DNA of 64,000 bases, from contig JBBRAH010000001.1 in assembly GCA_038206985.1 (NCBI GenBank), positions 1 to 64,000 of the forward strand, written 5' to 3'. The DNA comes from CAXMST01 sp038206985 (GTDB lineage Bacteria; Actinomycetota; Thermoleophilia; Solirubrobacterales; 70-9). Of the stretch, positions 52,942-62,204 are shown in pieces. The notes beneath the pieces were generated by a model. The model was not told the DNA's origin. It made no database searches and saw nothing but the letters and a program-made list of their open reading frames with translations. Numbering within the stretch: the first letter of the stretch is position 1; each line of letters begins with the position of its first letter. The position numbers were made by a program, and so were the translations under genes.

Positions 52942-55545
52942 ATGGCATTGATTCCGTCATGGCGCACCGATGCTCGCGGCGGAGCCGGCTCCAAGAAGGG
53001 GCCGCGCTCCGGTGGGCGAAAGCCTGCCGCCGGGAAGGCAAGCGGATCGAAGGCCAAGGCCAAGGGCACGGCCAAGGCCAGGAAGGCCCATCCCGTTCAG
53101 CCTCGCGAGTTCGAGCAGCGGCATCTCGACCTGATCGGCCTCGGCTGTCTCGGCCTGTCCCTCTATCTCGGCTTCGTCCTCTACGGCGGCTGGGACGGCG
53201 GCAAGGTGGGCGAGGGGCTGGAAACCGGGTTGAGCTGGCTCGCCGGTGCCGCTTCCTACGCGTTGCCGATGCTGCTGGCCGGAATCGGCATGGCGCTGGT
53301 GATGCGCCCGTTCATCCGCTACCCCGGCGCGCTCAACGCGGGTGCACTCTTCCTGAGTGCCGGCATCCTCCTCGCATTTGCCGCTGAGACCGCCGGAATC
53401 GCCGCCGGCGATCCGGCCCGCGGGGACGAATACTTCAACCCCGACTACTTCACCCAGCACGGCGGCGCGATCGGCGAGGTTCTCTACTGGGCCGCCGCGA
53501 CACTTTTCCAGGAGGTCGGCGCTCACATCATCGCTGTGGTGCTGATCCTCTCCGGAGCGCTGCTGCTCTCAGGTCGTCCGATCGCCACCCTGCTGCGTTC
53601 CGGTGCCGAGGCCGGGCGCCGGGCCAAGGAGGCGACCGGCGAGTACGCCCGTACCGCGCGCCGCACTGCCGCGCCGGCCGATGACGACTTCGCAACCACT
53701 CCGATGTCTGCCCACGACGACGGTTCCGAGACCGAGCTCGTCTTCGAGGACCGTGGCGAGACCGTGGAGCTCGACGATGACGAGGGGACCGGCGCCGACG
53801 CCGGGCGCGCCGAGTACGGGTTCGACGACGATCCCGCCGAGGGTGCCGATGCCGACGGTCCCGAACTGGACGAGGACGGCTACGAGGTGGACGCCGTCGA
53901 GATCGCCGGCGACACCGCTGTCCTGCCCGTCGTACCCGAGGAGGACGCGGAAGCAGAGATCGAGATCGCGCGCACCCCGATGGGAGCCCGACGTACCGAC
54001 GGCGGCATCACGGAGTCCGACGAGATCGACTACAAGCTGCCCCCGGCCAAGGTGCTCAAGCGCGGCACCGGCCAGGACACAGGACCGGACAAGAAGGAGA
54101 TGGAGGCGACCGGCAGGGCCCTGCTTGAGGCACTCGGCCACTTCGGCATCGAGGCCAAGCTGATCGGCACCGTCTACGGGCCGCACGTCAGCCGCTTCGA
54201 GTTGCAGCTCGCGCCCGGGACCAAGGTCGCGAAGATAGCCCAGCTCAAGGACGACCTCGCCTACGCTCTGGCCTCTACCGACATCCGCATCCTCGCCCCG
54301 ATCCCCGGCAAGCGCGCCGTCGGAGTCGAGGTGCCGAACGCGAAGCGCAAGATGGTGCGCCTCGGCGACATCTACCAGGGCCGGCCGAAGGGCTCGAGCC
54401 CGCTGACCTGCTGGCTCGGCAAGGACGTTTCGGGGCAGTCGATCTGGACCGACCTGGCGAAGATGCCCCACATCCTGATCGCCGGCACCACGGGGTCGGG
54501 CAAGTCCGGGTGCGTCAACGCGATTCTCAGCTCGATGCTCCTGCACAGCTCGCCCAACGAACTACGCCTCGTCCTCGTCGACCCCAAGCAGGTCGAGCTC
54601 AACCACTACGACTCGGTTCCCCATCTGCTGACCCCCGTTGTAACCTCGCCGCGGATCGCCGCCAACGTCCTGGAGAACCTGATCACCGAGATGGAGTCGC
54701 GCTACTCGGTCATGGGCGAGGCCCGCGCCCGAAACCTCGACGAGCTCAACAAGATCCGGCGCTCCAATGGCGAGAACCCGCTGCCCCACATCCTCTGCGT
54801 GATCGACGAGCTGGCCGACCTGATGATGGTCGCCCCCGGCGAGGTCGAGGACTGCATCATCCGCCTTGCGCAGAAGTCCCGCGCGGTCGGTATCCATCTG
54901 ATCCTCGCCACGCAGCGACCCTCCACCGACATCATCACCGGCACGATCAAGGTCAACATTCCTGCCCGGATCGCGTTTGCTGTCGCCTCCCAGATCGATT
55001 CCCGTGTGATCCTCGACCAGGGAGGCGCGGAGTCGCTGCTCGGCCAGGGCGACATGCTCTTCCGGCCGGTCGGCAGCTCCAAGCTGCAGCGCGTCCAGGG
55101 CGCCTTCATCACCGAGGACGAGATCGCCAAGGTGGTCTCCTGCTGGAGCCGTCAGGGCACCCCGACCTTCGACGTCAACATGCTCGAGGCCAAGCCCGAG
55201 CCGGATCCCGATCCCAGCGGCGGCGAGTTCTCAGCCGACCAGGACGACCTGCTTGAGGAGGCCGTGCGTATCTGCGTGGAGACCGACACCGCCTCCGTAT
55301 CGATGATCCAGCGGCGTCTACGGGTCGGCTACACGCGTGCGGGTCGCCTGATTGACATGCTCGAACGGCGCGGGGTGATCAGCGGCTACGAAGGCTCCAA
55401 GCCGCGGCAGGTGCTGATCAACGCCTCCGACGTCCCCCGCGTACTCGCGGGCGATGCGGCTCCGTCACCTCGGGGCGATCCCCAGGACAGCGGCAATGAT
55501 GGCCCGCCCACCGAGGGCGCAGGGCTCGAATCCGTCTCCGGCTGA
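52942..55545 (+). CDS. ftsK: FtsK/SpoIIIE DNA translocase
   Basis: The 867-residue protein has four N-terminal membrane helices (about 55-215), an acidic linker (about 240-355), and the motor: Walker A GTTGSGKS at 515-522, Walker B around LCVIDELADLMM, then the gamma winged-helix domain (VSMIQRRLRVGYTRAGRLIDMLE) that reads KOPS/SRS sites. It moves chromosomes through the septum at division. ATG 52942 is chosen for its AAGGGG upstream. It has a 25-residue disordered C-terminal end. Confidence 0.94.
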   Translation: MALIPSWRTDARGGAGSKKGPRSGGRKPAAGKASGSKAKAKGTAKARKAHPVQPREFEQRHLDLIGLGCLGLSLYLGFVLYGGWDGGKVGEGLETGLSWLAGAASYALPMLLAGIGMALVMRPFIRYPGALNAGALFLSAGILLAFAAETAGIAAGDPARGDEYFNPDYFTQHGGAIGEVLYWAAATLFQEVGAHIIAVVLILSGALLLSGRPIATLLRSGAEAGRRAKEATGEYARTARRTAAPADDDFATTPMSAHDDGSETELVFEDRGETVELDDDEGTGADAGRAEYGFDDDPAEGADADGPELDEDGYEVDAVEIAGDTAVLPVVPEEDAEAEIEIARTPMGARRTDGGITESDEIDYKLPPAKVLKRGTGQDTGPDKKEMEATGRALLEALGHFGIEAKLIGTVYGPHVSRFELQLAPGTKVAKIAQLKDDLAYALASTDIRILAPIPGKRAVGVEVPNAKRKMVRLGDIYQGRPKGSSPLTCWLGKDVSGQSIWTDLAKMPHILIAGTTGSGKSGCVNAILSSMLLHSSPNELRLVLVDPKQVELNHYDSVPHLLTPVVTSPRIAANVLENLITEMESRYSVMGEARARNLDELNKIRRSNGENPLPHILCVIDELADLMMVAPGEVEDCIIRLAQKSRAVGIHLILATQRPSTDIITGTIKVNIPARIAFAVASQIDSRVILDQGGAESLLGQGDMLFRPVGSSKLQRVQGAFITEDEIAKVVSCWSRQGTPTFDVNMLEAKPEPDPDPSGGEFSADQDDLLEEAVRICVETDTASVSMIQRRLRVGYTRAGRLIDMLERRGVISGYEGSKPRQVLINASDVPRVLAGDAAPSPRGDPQDSGNDGPPTEGAGLESVSG

Positions 55546-55594
55546 ACCTGCCCAGAGCGCCAAGAGCGGCCCCGCCTCGCAATACTGAGCCCCG

Positions 55595-56401
55595 ATGAAT
55601 CGGGAAATGACAGACGGCAACGCGCGGGCGATCGGTGCGACCCTGCGCGACGCGCGGCGTCGTCTGGGCCTGGAGGTCCGGGAGGTCGAGGAGCGGACCA
55701 AGATCCGCGCCCGCTACATCCGTGCCCTGGAGAACGAGGACTGGGAGACCCTGCCCGCGCCCGCCTACGTCCGCGGCTTTCTGCGCACCTATGGGCAACT
55801 GCTCGGCCTCGACGGCGAGATGCTCGCCGATGAGTTCCGGCGCCTCTCCGCGGACTTCGAGCCGGCGGGTGGCTCCCCTCCGTCTGCCGAACCTCTGCTC
55901 AGCGAGCGGCGCCGGCCAAACGAGCGGCCGCGCTTCTCGCGTGGCGGGCTGATCATCGCCGTCGTCGCAGGTCTGGTCGTCGTACTGCTGTTGCTCAGCC
56001 TGCTCCCCGGCGGCGATGACGAACAGCCGGCCGGTGGCTCGGGCGAGCCCGGGAAGACCGAGACGAAGGGGAAGAGCTCGGGCAAGTCGAAGGGCGACGG
56101 GGACAAGAACAAGCCTGCGCCGCTGCAGGAGGTGAAGCTCGAGCTCGAGACGCTGACTACGGTCAGCGTCTGTCTCGTGGCCGACGGCAGTGCGGTGATC
56201 GACGACCAGGTGCTCGCAGCCGGCACCGCCGAGAGCTACGACAACATGAAGAAGTACCGGATCGACCTGACCGGCGGCGCCGTGCGGGTCAAGATCGCCG
56301 GCGACTCCCAGAAGCTCGAGTCGGCCGAGGAGGGCGCCAGCTTCGAGGCGGACTCGCGGGGGATTCGCGGCATCGGATACGCGGGACCGGACTGCCCGTG
56401 A
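55595..56401 (+). CDS. RodZ-like cytoskeletal HTH membrane protein
   Basis: The 268-residue protein has an N-terminal helix-turn-helix (about 11-75; ATLRDARRRLGLEVREV..., RARYIRALENEDW), a single membrane helix (about 118-137), a lysine/serine-rich linker and a C-terminal beta domain (RIDLTGGAVRVKIA). This is the RodZ/YmfM layout. RodZ ties MreB filaments to the membrane in rod-shaped cells. It lies between ftsK and cinA as in Bacillus; pgsA, normally next, is missing. Confidence 0.85.
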   Translation: MNREMTDGNARAIGATLRDARRRLGLEVREVEERTKIRARYIRALENEDWETLPAPAYVRGFLRTYGQLLGLDGEMLADEFRRLSADFEPAGGSPPSAEPLLSERRRPNERPRFSRGGLIIAVVAGLVVVLLLLSLLPGGDDEQPAGGSGEPGKTETKGKSSGKSKGDGDKNKPAPLQEVKLELETLTTVSVCLVADGSAVIDDQVLAAGTAESYDNMKKYRIDLTGGAVRVKIAGDSQKLESAEEGASFEADSRGIRGIGYAGPDCP

Positions 56402-57693
56402 GCGAGTCGGAGACAACCGGCGTGCGCGCCGGCATCATCGTGACCGGGACCGAGGTCCTGACCGGAAGGACGAGCGATCGCAACGGTCCCTGGGTATCCG
56501 AGCGGCTGGGTGAGAACGGGGTGGAGGTTGCCCACATCACGGTCGTCGGCGACCGTCCAGAGGATCTGCTCGCCGCGCTGCGCTTCCTGGAGGCTGAGCA
56601 CATGGACCTGGTCGTGACCACCGGTGGACTCGGGCCGACGGCCGACGATCTCACCACCCAGATCGTCGCGGACTTCAGTGGCCGGGAGATGGTGCTCGAC
56701 GAGGACATGGAGGAGCGGATCACGGCGATCATCGAGGAGTTCGCCAAACGCATGAATTTCGACCCCGAGGGCGTCAAGACCGGCACGCGCAAGCAGGCGA
56801 TGGTGCCGGAGGGCTCGGTGCCGCTCGATCCGGTGGGGACCGCGCCCGGGGTGGTTGTCGAGGCCGGGGAGACGGTCGTCGTCGTCCTCCCGGGGCCGCC
56901 GCGGGAGCTGCAGGGCATGTGGCCCGCGGCCGTCGCGACCGATGCCGTGGCCCCGATTCTCGCTCGGGCGCCTGCCCACGAGACCGCCTCGATGAAGATG
57001 TTCGGCATCCCGGAGTCCACGCTGGCCATGAGCCTGCGTGAGATCGGCGAGGACGTGCCGATCGAGCGGCTCGAGATCACGACCTGCCTGCGCAGGGGCG
57101 CGGAGCTGGAGATCGACGTGCGTTATCTGGCCGAGGACGAGGAGTTGCTGGCCGGGTTGTTCAGCGGCCTGCGAGAGCGGCACGGAGCCTTCATCTACAC
57201 CGAGTCGGGCGAGACGATTGACGGGCTCGTCGCCGAGGCCCTCGCGGGGCAGAAGCTGGCAGTCGCCGAATCCTGCAGCTCGGGACTGCTCGCCGCGCGG
57301 ATCACGGACCGGCCGGGAGCCTCCGAGTACTTCAGCGGCGGTGTCGTCGCCTACTCGAACGCGGCCAAGAGCGAACTGCTCGGCGTCGATCCGGGGCTGA
57401 TCGAGCAGCACGGCGCAGTTTCCCCCGAAGTCGCCGAGGCCATGGCCGAGGGTGCGCTGCAGCGATTCGATGCCGATCTCGGGGTTGGGATCACCGGCGT
57501 CGCCGGTCCTGACGGCGGGACCGGGGACAAGCCTGTCGGCTACGTCTGCATCTGCGTCAAGACGGCCGACGGGCGGATCCTGGCGCGCGATCCCAAGCTG
57601 CCCGGGGGCCGCAACGACGTTCGCGACCGCTCCGTCAGCGTGGCGATGCACATGCTTCACCGGTTGCTCGACGACGAGGACCTGCCCCTGTGA
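56398..57693 (+). CDS. cinA: CinA: nicotinamide-nucleotide amidase / competence-damage protein
   Basis: The 431-residue protein has the N-terminal MoCF-like domain (TGTEVLTGRTSDRNG, VVTTGGLGPTADD) and the C-terminal amidase domain (AVAESCSSGLLAARITD..., GVAGPDGGTGDKPVG), which hydrolyses NMN. The N-terminal part resembles ADP-ribose pyrophosphatase CinA. GTG 56398 overlaps the rodZ-like gene. In Bacillus cinA directly precedes recA; here one gene is inserted. Confidence 0.93.
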   Translation: MSESETTGVRAGIIVTGTEVLTGRTSDRNGPWVSERLGENGVEVAHITVVGDRPEDLLAALRFLEAEHMDLVVTTGGLGPTADDLTTQIVADFSGREMVLDEDMEERITAIIEEFAKRMNFDPEGVKTGTRKQAMVPEGSVPLDPVGTAPGVVVEAGETVVVVLPGPPRELQGMWPAAVATDAVAPILARAPAHETASMKMFGIPESTLAMSLREIGEDVPIERLEITTCLRRGAELEIDVRYLAEDEELLAGLFSGLRERHGAFIYTESGETIDGLVAEALAGQKLAVAESCSSGLLAARITDRPGASEYFSGGVVAYSNAAKSELLGVDPGLIEQHGAVSPEVAEAMAEGALQRFDADLGVGITGVAGPDGGTGDKPVGYVCICVKTADGRILARDPKLPGGRNDVRDRSVSVAMHMLHRLLDDEDLPL

Positions 57694-58829
57694 GCCCGGC
57701 GCCATCTCCCTGGACGCCGGCATTCGAGCCCGGGGTCGTGGAGGAGATGGCAGCCCGATTGCGCGCGGCGCGCTGGCCGGAGGAATGGGGTTCCGGAGGC
57801 GAGTTCGGCGGCTCGGGCTGGGAGTGGGGCATAGACGGTGCCTATCTGCGCGAGTTCTGCGTGTGGTGGGCCGACGAGTACGACGCGACGGGGCTGCTGG
57901 AGCGCCTGACGGGGCTCGGAGAGTCGCTGTGGTGGGAGGGACTGCATTTCCTGCGTCGTTCGGCGTCGCAGGCTGAGGGTACGGCTGAGGGCCTGCCGAT
58001 CCTGCTGATCCATGGCTGGCCCGGCGGGCCGCTGGAGTTCCGTGCGGTTGCAGGATTGCTCGCCGCGGCCGGGCATGAGGTGGTGATCCCGACCCTGCCG
58101 GGCTACGGCTTCTCGGAGGTCCCCTCGCCGCCGCTGAACGGTGCGGGGACGGCGGCGCGCCTGGCCGGGTTGATGCGAGAGCTGGGTCACGACCGCTACC
58201 TGGTCCAGGGCGGGGATTGGGGTGCCTTCATCGGCTGCCGTATCGCCTTCGAGCACCCGGACCGTGTCGCCGGCTTCCACTGCAACGCTCCGGGCGTGCT
58301 GCCGGTCCCCGGGGATCTCGGCGATCTGGCCCCCGAGGAGGTTGAGTACGCCCAGCGAGCCCAGCGCTGGCGCAGCTCCCGCGGCTTCCACATGCTCGTC
58401 CACGGCCGCAGCCCCGACACCCTCGGGCTCGGCCTGCACGATTCACCGCTGGCGCTCGCAGCGTGGCTGCTGCCCCGTTACCGCGACTGGAGCGACTGCG
58501 ATGGTGACCTCGAGAGCCGCTTCAGCAGGCGTGACCTGTGCGACTTCCTAACCTTCTACTGGGCCACCGGCACCGCGGCGAGCGCCCTGCGGCTGTACGC
58601 GGCCGAGGCGCGCGACCGCTGGCGGCCGGCTGCCGGAGATCGGATTGCGGTTCCGGCGGCGATGGCCGACTTCCCGGAGGAGATCATCCGCCCGCCGCGG
58701 GCCTGGACCGAGCGACTGTGCAGCGATCTGCGCTCCTGGACCGAGATGCCGAGAGGCGGCCACTTCGCCGCCCACGAGGAGCCCGGGTTGCTCGTGGACG
58801 ACATGCTGGCGTTCGCCCGGAGGCTTTGA
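57690..58829 (+). CDS. Epoxide hydrolase (EHN plus alpha/beta hydrolase)
   Basis: The 379-residue protein has an N-terminal EHN-type domain (about 1-95) and an alpha/beta hydrolase fold with oxyanion motif LIHGWPGG, nucleophile Asp176 in GGDWGAFIG, and base His358 in RGGHFAAHEEP. This is typical of microsomal-type epoxide hydrolases, which open epoxides to diols. GTG 57690 overlaps cinA. A role in detoxifying reactive epoxides next to recA is conceivable but the neighbourhood does not prove it. Confidence 0.88.
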   Translation: MSPAPSPWTPAFEPGVVEEMAARLRAARWPEEWGSGGEFGGSGWEWGIDGAYLREFCVWWADEYDATGLLERLTGLGESLWWEGLHFLRRSASQAEGTAEGLPILLIHGWPGGPLEFRAVAGLLAAAGHEVVIPTLPGYGFSEVPSPPLNGAGTAARLAGLMRELGHDRYLVQGGDWGAFIGCRIAFEHPDRVAGFHCNAPGVLPVPGDLGDLAPEEVEYAQRAQRWRSSRGFHMLVHGRSPDTLGLGLHDSPLALAAWLLPRYRDWSDCDGDLESRFSRRDLCDFLTFYWATGTAASALRLYAAEARDRWRPAAGDRIAVPAAMADFPEEIIRPPRAWTERLCSDLRSWTEMPRGGHFAAHEEPGLLVDDMLAFARRL

Positions 58830-59244
58830 GGTTCGCGTAGAGACACACCGGCAGTTCACTGCGGATCACCGACCGTATAAGTCAGTAGAACACGTCAGAG
58901 TTCGCCGCTCAGCGTCGAGGGTTCGCTCAGAGCAACCGTGGGGCCGACGCCAGCGATCCGGCACAGAATCGGCGCTGATTCGCTGCCTTGCTGCTCCCAT
59001 TGACGCCGATTTCATCCGTAGCGTGGGCAGGGTGAGCGCGGCAGCCGACGCCAGGTATGAGATGGGCCCCGGGGTCCGGCGTGCCGGACGTGGGGGAGAC
59101 GGACATGCGTTCGGTTTCGTCCGATCCGCTCTCTACGGTTCTGAACTCCGGTCGGAGGGAGTCCATTGCTCCCACCGTGGCCGCCAACAAGTCGCCGCCG
59201 CCGCGCTGAGCGCGAGCTGTGGCTGAAGAAGAGGTGATCAAGAA
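58830..59244 (+). other. 415-bp recA upstream region
   Basis: No gene is supported here. A TATAAG hexamer (58876-58881) may be the recA -10 box, giving a long untranslated leader. Small hairpins occur, for example GTCCGGC/GCCGGAC near 59080. The only LexA-like half sites, GAAC (58888) and GTTC (58900), are 8 bp apart rather than 4, so no proper SOS box is seen. Confidence 0.5.
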
Positions 59245-60414
59245 ATGGCAGCAAGCAAACCCACTCCGATCGAAGCCGGCTCCAAGGATGCCAAGGCTAA
59301 GGATGCCGCGCTCAAGGCGGCAGTAACCCAGATCGAGCGCGAGTTCGGCGCCGGCTCGGTGATGAGGCTCGGCAGCGACACGACGATCAATGTCGAGACG
59401 ATTCCCACGGGTGCCCTCTCGCTGGATCTGGCGCTCGGCGTCGGCGGCGTTCCCAAGGGCCGGATCGTCGAGATCTTCGGTCCGGAGTCCTCGGGCAAGA
59501 CCACCTTGGTCTACCACATCATCGCCCAGGCTCAGGCCCGCGGTGGTGTCTGCGCCTTCGTCGATGCCGAGCACGCGCTGGATCCCGTCTACGCGCGCCG
59601 GATCGGTGTCGACACCGACGAGCTGCTCGTTTCCCAGCCCGACTACGGCGAGCAGGCCTTGGAGATCGTCGATGTGCTCGTCCGCTCGGGTGCGGTCGAT
59701 GTGGTCGCGGTCGACTCGGTCGCCGCGCTGACCCCGCGGGTCGAGCTCGAGGGCCAGATGGGCGACCAGCAGGTCGGCCTGCAGGCCCGACTGATGTCGC
59801 AGGCGCTGCGCAAGCTCGCCGGCAACCTCAACCGGGCCAACACCGCCTGTCTGTTCACCAACCAGATCCGCGAGAAGATCGGCGTCAGCTTCGGCAGCCC
59901 CGAGACGCAGCCCGGTGGCCGCGCGCTGAAGTTCTACTCGTCCCAGCGACTGGACCTGCGCCGCATCGAGACCCTCAAGGAGGGCACCGAGGCGGTCGGC
60001 AACCGGGTCCGCGTGAAGGTCGTCAAGAACAAGGTCGCGGCGCCGTTCCGCCAGGCCGAGTTCGATGTCGAGTACGGCGTCGGCATCTCCAACGAGAGCT
60101 GCATCCTCGACCTCGGGGTCGAGCACGACATCGTCACCAAGTCGGGTTCGTTCTTCTCCTACGCCGATCAGCGTCTCGGCCAGGGCAAGAACAACAGCAA
60201 GCAGTTCCTCTCCGAGAACGTCGAGGTCGCCGAGGAGATCGAGGACAAGATCTTCGCCGCACTCGGCATGGAGCGGGTCAAGGGTCCGAAGCCGGTGCCC
60301 TTCATCCCCGAGCACGAGATGGAGGCCACCGCCGAGGCGAAGGCAGCCGCCGAGGCTGCTCCGGCAGGGGATGCGCCCGATGCAGAGACCCCGGAGGAGG
60401 AGAAGGCGGCTTAG
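59245..60414 (+). CDS. recA: Recombinase RecA
   Basis: The 389-residue recombinase has Walker A GPESSGKTT at 79-87, the core DNA-binding loops (QMGDQQVGLQARLMSQALRKL; FTNQIREKIGVSFGSPE) and a C-terminal domain followed by an Ala/Glu-rich tail. It binds single-stranded DNA, drives strand exchange and triggers LexA cleavage. The N-terminal 25 residues are longer and more basic than in E. coli. Ribosome binding site AAGAGGTGATC is nearby. recX follows. Confidence 0.97.
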   Translation: MAASKPTPIEAGSKDAKAKDAALKAAVTQIEREFGAGSVMRLGSDTTINVETIPTGALSLDLALGVGGVPKGRIVEIFGPESSGKTTLVYHIIAQAQARGGVCAFVDAEHALDPVYARRIGVDTDELLVSQPDYGEQALEIVDVLVRSGAVDVVAVDSVAALTPRVELEGQMGDQQVGLQARLMSQALRKLAGNLNRANTACLFTNQIREKIGVSFGSPETQPGGRALKFYSSQRLDLRRIETLKEGTEAVGNRVRVKVVKNKVAAPFRQAEFDVEYGVGISNESCILDLGVEHDIVTKSGSFFSYADQRLGQGKNNSKQFLSENVEVAEEIEDKIFAALGMERVKGPKPVPFIPEHEMEATAEAKAAAEAAPAGDAPDAETPEEEKAA

Positions 60415-60455
60415 GCCGCCTCTCCGCCGGTATCCGGCCAGCGGTAGGGACGGCG

Positions 60456-60911
60456 ATGTCAGCAGCGCGCGAAAGAGAACCGCTGGAGGCAGCTCTGCGA
60501 GCGCTCAACCGCCGTGACTACGCCGTCGCTGAACTCTGCAGCTGGTTGGAGGGCAAGGCCTTCGACCGCGAGGAGATCGAGCCCGTGATCGAAGAGCTGG
60601 TCGCGACCGGAGCGCTTGACGACGAGCGCTTCGCTCGGCTGTTCAGCGAAGACAAGCGCGAGCTGCAGGGTTGGGGGCCGGAGCGGATCGCTGCCGGCCT
60701 CGCCGAGCGCGGTATCGAGCAGGCGTTGATCGATGCCTACAGCTCGGTCGAGGACTACGGCGGGCAGATCGAGCGCGCGCGTGACCTCTTACAGGAGCGT
60801 GGGATGACACTGGACGACGAGCGGGCCCGCGGCCGGGCCCTGGGCCTGCTGACCCGGCGCGGCTACTCCTACGACGCCGCCTACGACGCGATCCGGGGGC
60901 TGGCCGCCTAA
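60456..60911 (+). CDS. recX: RecX regulatory protein
   Basis: The 151-residue helical protein consists of three-helix repeats (EAALRALNRRDYAVAELCSWLEGKAFD, EDYGGQIERARDLLQERG and GRALGLLTRRGYSYDAAYDAI). RecX inhibits RecA filaments. It is 41 bp downstream of recA, the normal place. Confidence 0.92.
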   Translation: MSAAREREPLEAALRALNRRDYAVAELCSWLEGKAFDREEIEPVIEELVATGALDDERFARLFSEDKRELQGWGPERIAAGLAERGIEQALIDAYSSVEDYGGQIERARDLLQERGMTLDDERARGRALGLLTRRGYSYDAAYDAIRGLAA

Positions 60912-60914
60912 CGG

Positions 60915-60947
60915 TCGACGCCTCGCGAGCGGGCACTGAGGCGTCGA
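60915..60947. terminator. Hairpin between convergent recX and a small membrane gene
   Basis: TCGACGCCTC (60915-60924) pairs perfectly with GAGGCGTCGA (60938-60947). It lies 3 bp after recX and 12 bp before the end of the opposing gene, so it could stop transcription from both sides, although no T-run is present. Confidence 0.45.
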
Positions 60948-60959
60948 ACGCCGGCGCTC

Positions 60960-61184
60960 TCAGTAGACGCCGAGCTCGAAGAGGATCAGGCCGATTGCGA
61001 TGAGCACTCCCGAGGCTGTGACGACGTAGCCGAGCACCTGGGCGAAGCCGGCGAGAAGCATGGCGCCGTCGCCGTGGGGGGCTGAGCTGCTCTTCTCGCG
61101 GCCGAGAGCCCAGGGGCGGAGGAACTTGAGCAGGAGCAACGCGACGAGCGCGTGGGCGGCGATCACAACCAGCAGGACGAACAT
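60960..61184 (-). CDS. Small two-helix membrane protein
   Basis: The 74-residue product has two hydrophobic segments, LLVVIAAHALVALLLLKFL at the N terminus and VLGYVVTASGVLIAIGLILF at the C terminus, with a short polar loop containing REKSSSAPHGDG. No family is recognised. Codon use and clear hydrophobic pattern support a real gene. Confidence 0.55.
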   Translation of the reverse strand: MFVLLVVIAAHALVALLLLKFLRPWALGREKSSSAPHGDGAMLLAGFAQVLGYVVTASGVLIAIGLILFELGVY

Positions 61185-61257
61185 CAGGCGGGCATGATCG
61201 CGCAGAGCGGCGAGGGGGTCCCTGTCGCCGGAGGGGCCCGCGGGCTAATCTCGGCGC

Positions 61258-61716
61258 GTGGGCATCACCTCTGACGAAGCACGGCAGCAGATCCTCGACG
61301 ACCTCGCCGCCGCGGTGGAGAGGATCGCGCTGGCGGTGGCCTCACTTACCGAGGCGTTCGATCTGCTCTCAGTGACGAGCGCGGATCGACTGGACGCCGA
61401 GCTCTTCCGTCCGACGCAGAGGGCCTTCGGCCGCGGCAAGCGCGCCTACACCCAGTTCGCGGACCGCAGTGGACTGGAGGCACACGAGATCACCTCACCA
61501 TCACCGGGGCCTCCGTCGCAGGGTGCCAAGGTCCTGATCGAGCAGGCGGTGGCGGCAGCGGCCGATGCCGAGCGCCAGGTCTCAGACCTGCAGGACTCGA
61601 GTGTCTCGATCGAGTTCAGCGACGGCGAGCTGCGCACCGGCCTGCGCGAGGTGCGTGCATCACTCGCCGAGCTGGCCCCGGCGGCGCGCGAGTTCCTCCG
61701 CGGTCTGGGCCGCTAG
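61258..61716 (+). CDS. Hypothetical helical protein
   Basis: The 152-residue protein starts at GTG 61258. It is almost wholly helical: ILDDLAAAVERIALAVASL, a basic central stretch (FRPTQRAFGRGKRAYTQF), a proline-rich break (SPSPGPPSQG) and a second helical hairpin (KVLIEQAVAAAADAERQ... and LREVRASLAELAPAAREFL). No signal peptide or cysteine is present. I do not recognise a family. Confidence 0.65.
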   Translation: MGITSDEARQQILDDLAAAVERIALAVASLTEAFDLLSVTSADRLDAELFRPTQRAFGRGKRAYTQFADRSGLEAHEITSPSPGPPSQGAKVLIEQAVAAAADAERQVSDLQDSSVSIEFSDGELRTGLREVRASLAELAPAAREFLRGLGR

Positions 61717-61786
61717 ATGCTGAGTGCCCGGACGCCAACCGCTTCGGGGTCGAGTCCGACGGCGGCGATGCCCCCGGCCGGGCTAG

Positions 61787-61978
61787 AGGTACACCACAGG
61801 TGCCTACCGGTCGATCAGCGTTCCCTCGATTCGCGAGCAGGTACTGGCCGAGACCGCCGACGGCGACCTCGCGGACTTCGAGCAGATCCTCGCCGACTGG
61901 AAACTGGGAGTAGTCGGATCCCCTTTTCGGCGGCCGGCTGCCTCGCGTTTGCAGGCGACGCTGCCTGATCCGGGATAG
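61787..61978 (+). pseudogene. Possible gene remnant
   Basis: Between stops TAG 61784 and TAG 61976 a frame of 63 codons without a usual start codon reads like the end of a protein (SISVPSIREQVLAETADGD, then DFEQILADWKLG). It could be the truncated tail of a lost gene. Evidence is limited to coding-like composition. Confidence 0.25.
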
Positions 61979-62031
61979 CGGCGAGGCGGGTGTGGCCACT
62001 CTCTATTCTCGATGTTGCGGTTACGTCGTAG

Positions 62032-62188
62032 GGCGGTCCGCGTTATCCGAGATTAGAGATCAAGCAATTGAAACGTCCTTTGTCCACCAACCTTCAGCAT
62101 CTCCCCCCGAGGGAGAACCTGGGCGCCTAGCGCTCGCCACCAGCCGCCGCGGGGCAATCCGCGGCGTACTCGGATAACGCCGACCCCC
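62032..62188 (+). ncRNA. Candidate structured RNA of unknown class
   Basis: A long closing helix joins 62032-62051 and 62169-62188: 12 uninterrupted pairs (GCGTTATCCGAG with CTCGGATAACGC), a mismatch, 4 more pairs, a mismatch and 2 pairs. Inside are an A/T-richer, mostly unpaired 5' strand (62052-62100), a hairpin CTCCC/GGGAG (62101-62115) and a perfect 8-bp hairpin (62145-62152 with 62159-62166, loop GGCAAT). A TATTCT hexamer at 62004-62009 may be the -10 box. The shape recalls 6S RNA loosely. It does not match any riboswitch consensus I know. Confidence 0.4.
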
Positions 62189-62204
62189 GGGCCAACCGCC
62201 GGGT

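Noticed and set aside
53700..53960. Repetitive acidic stretch within ftsK as a separate repeat element
   Set aside because: It is the usual disordered linker between the membrane and motor domains of FtsK.
58888..58903. Possible SOS box upstream of recA (GAAC...GTTC)
   Set aside because: The half-sites are separated by 8 bp instead of the 4 bp of the actinobacterial LexA site.
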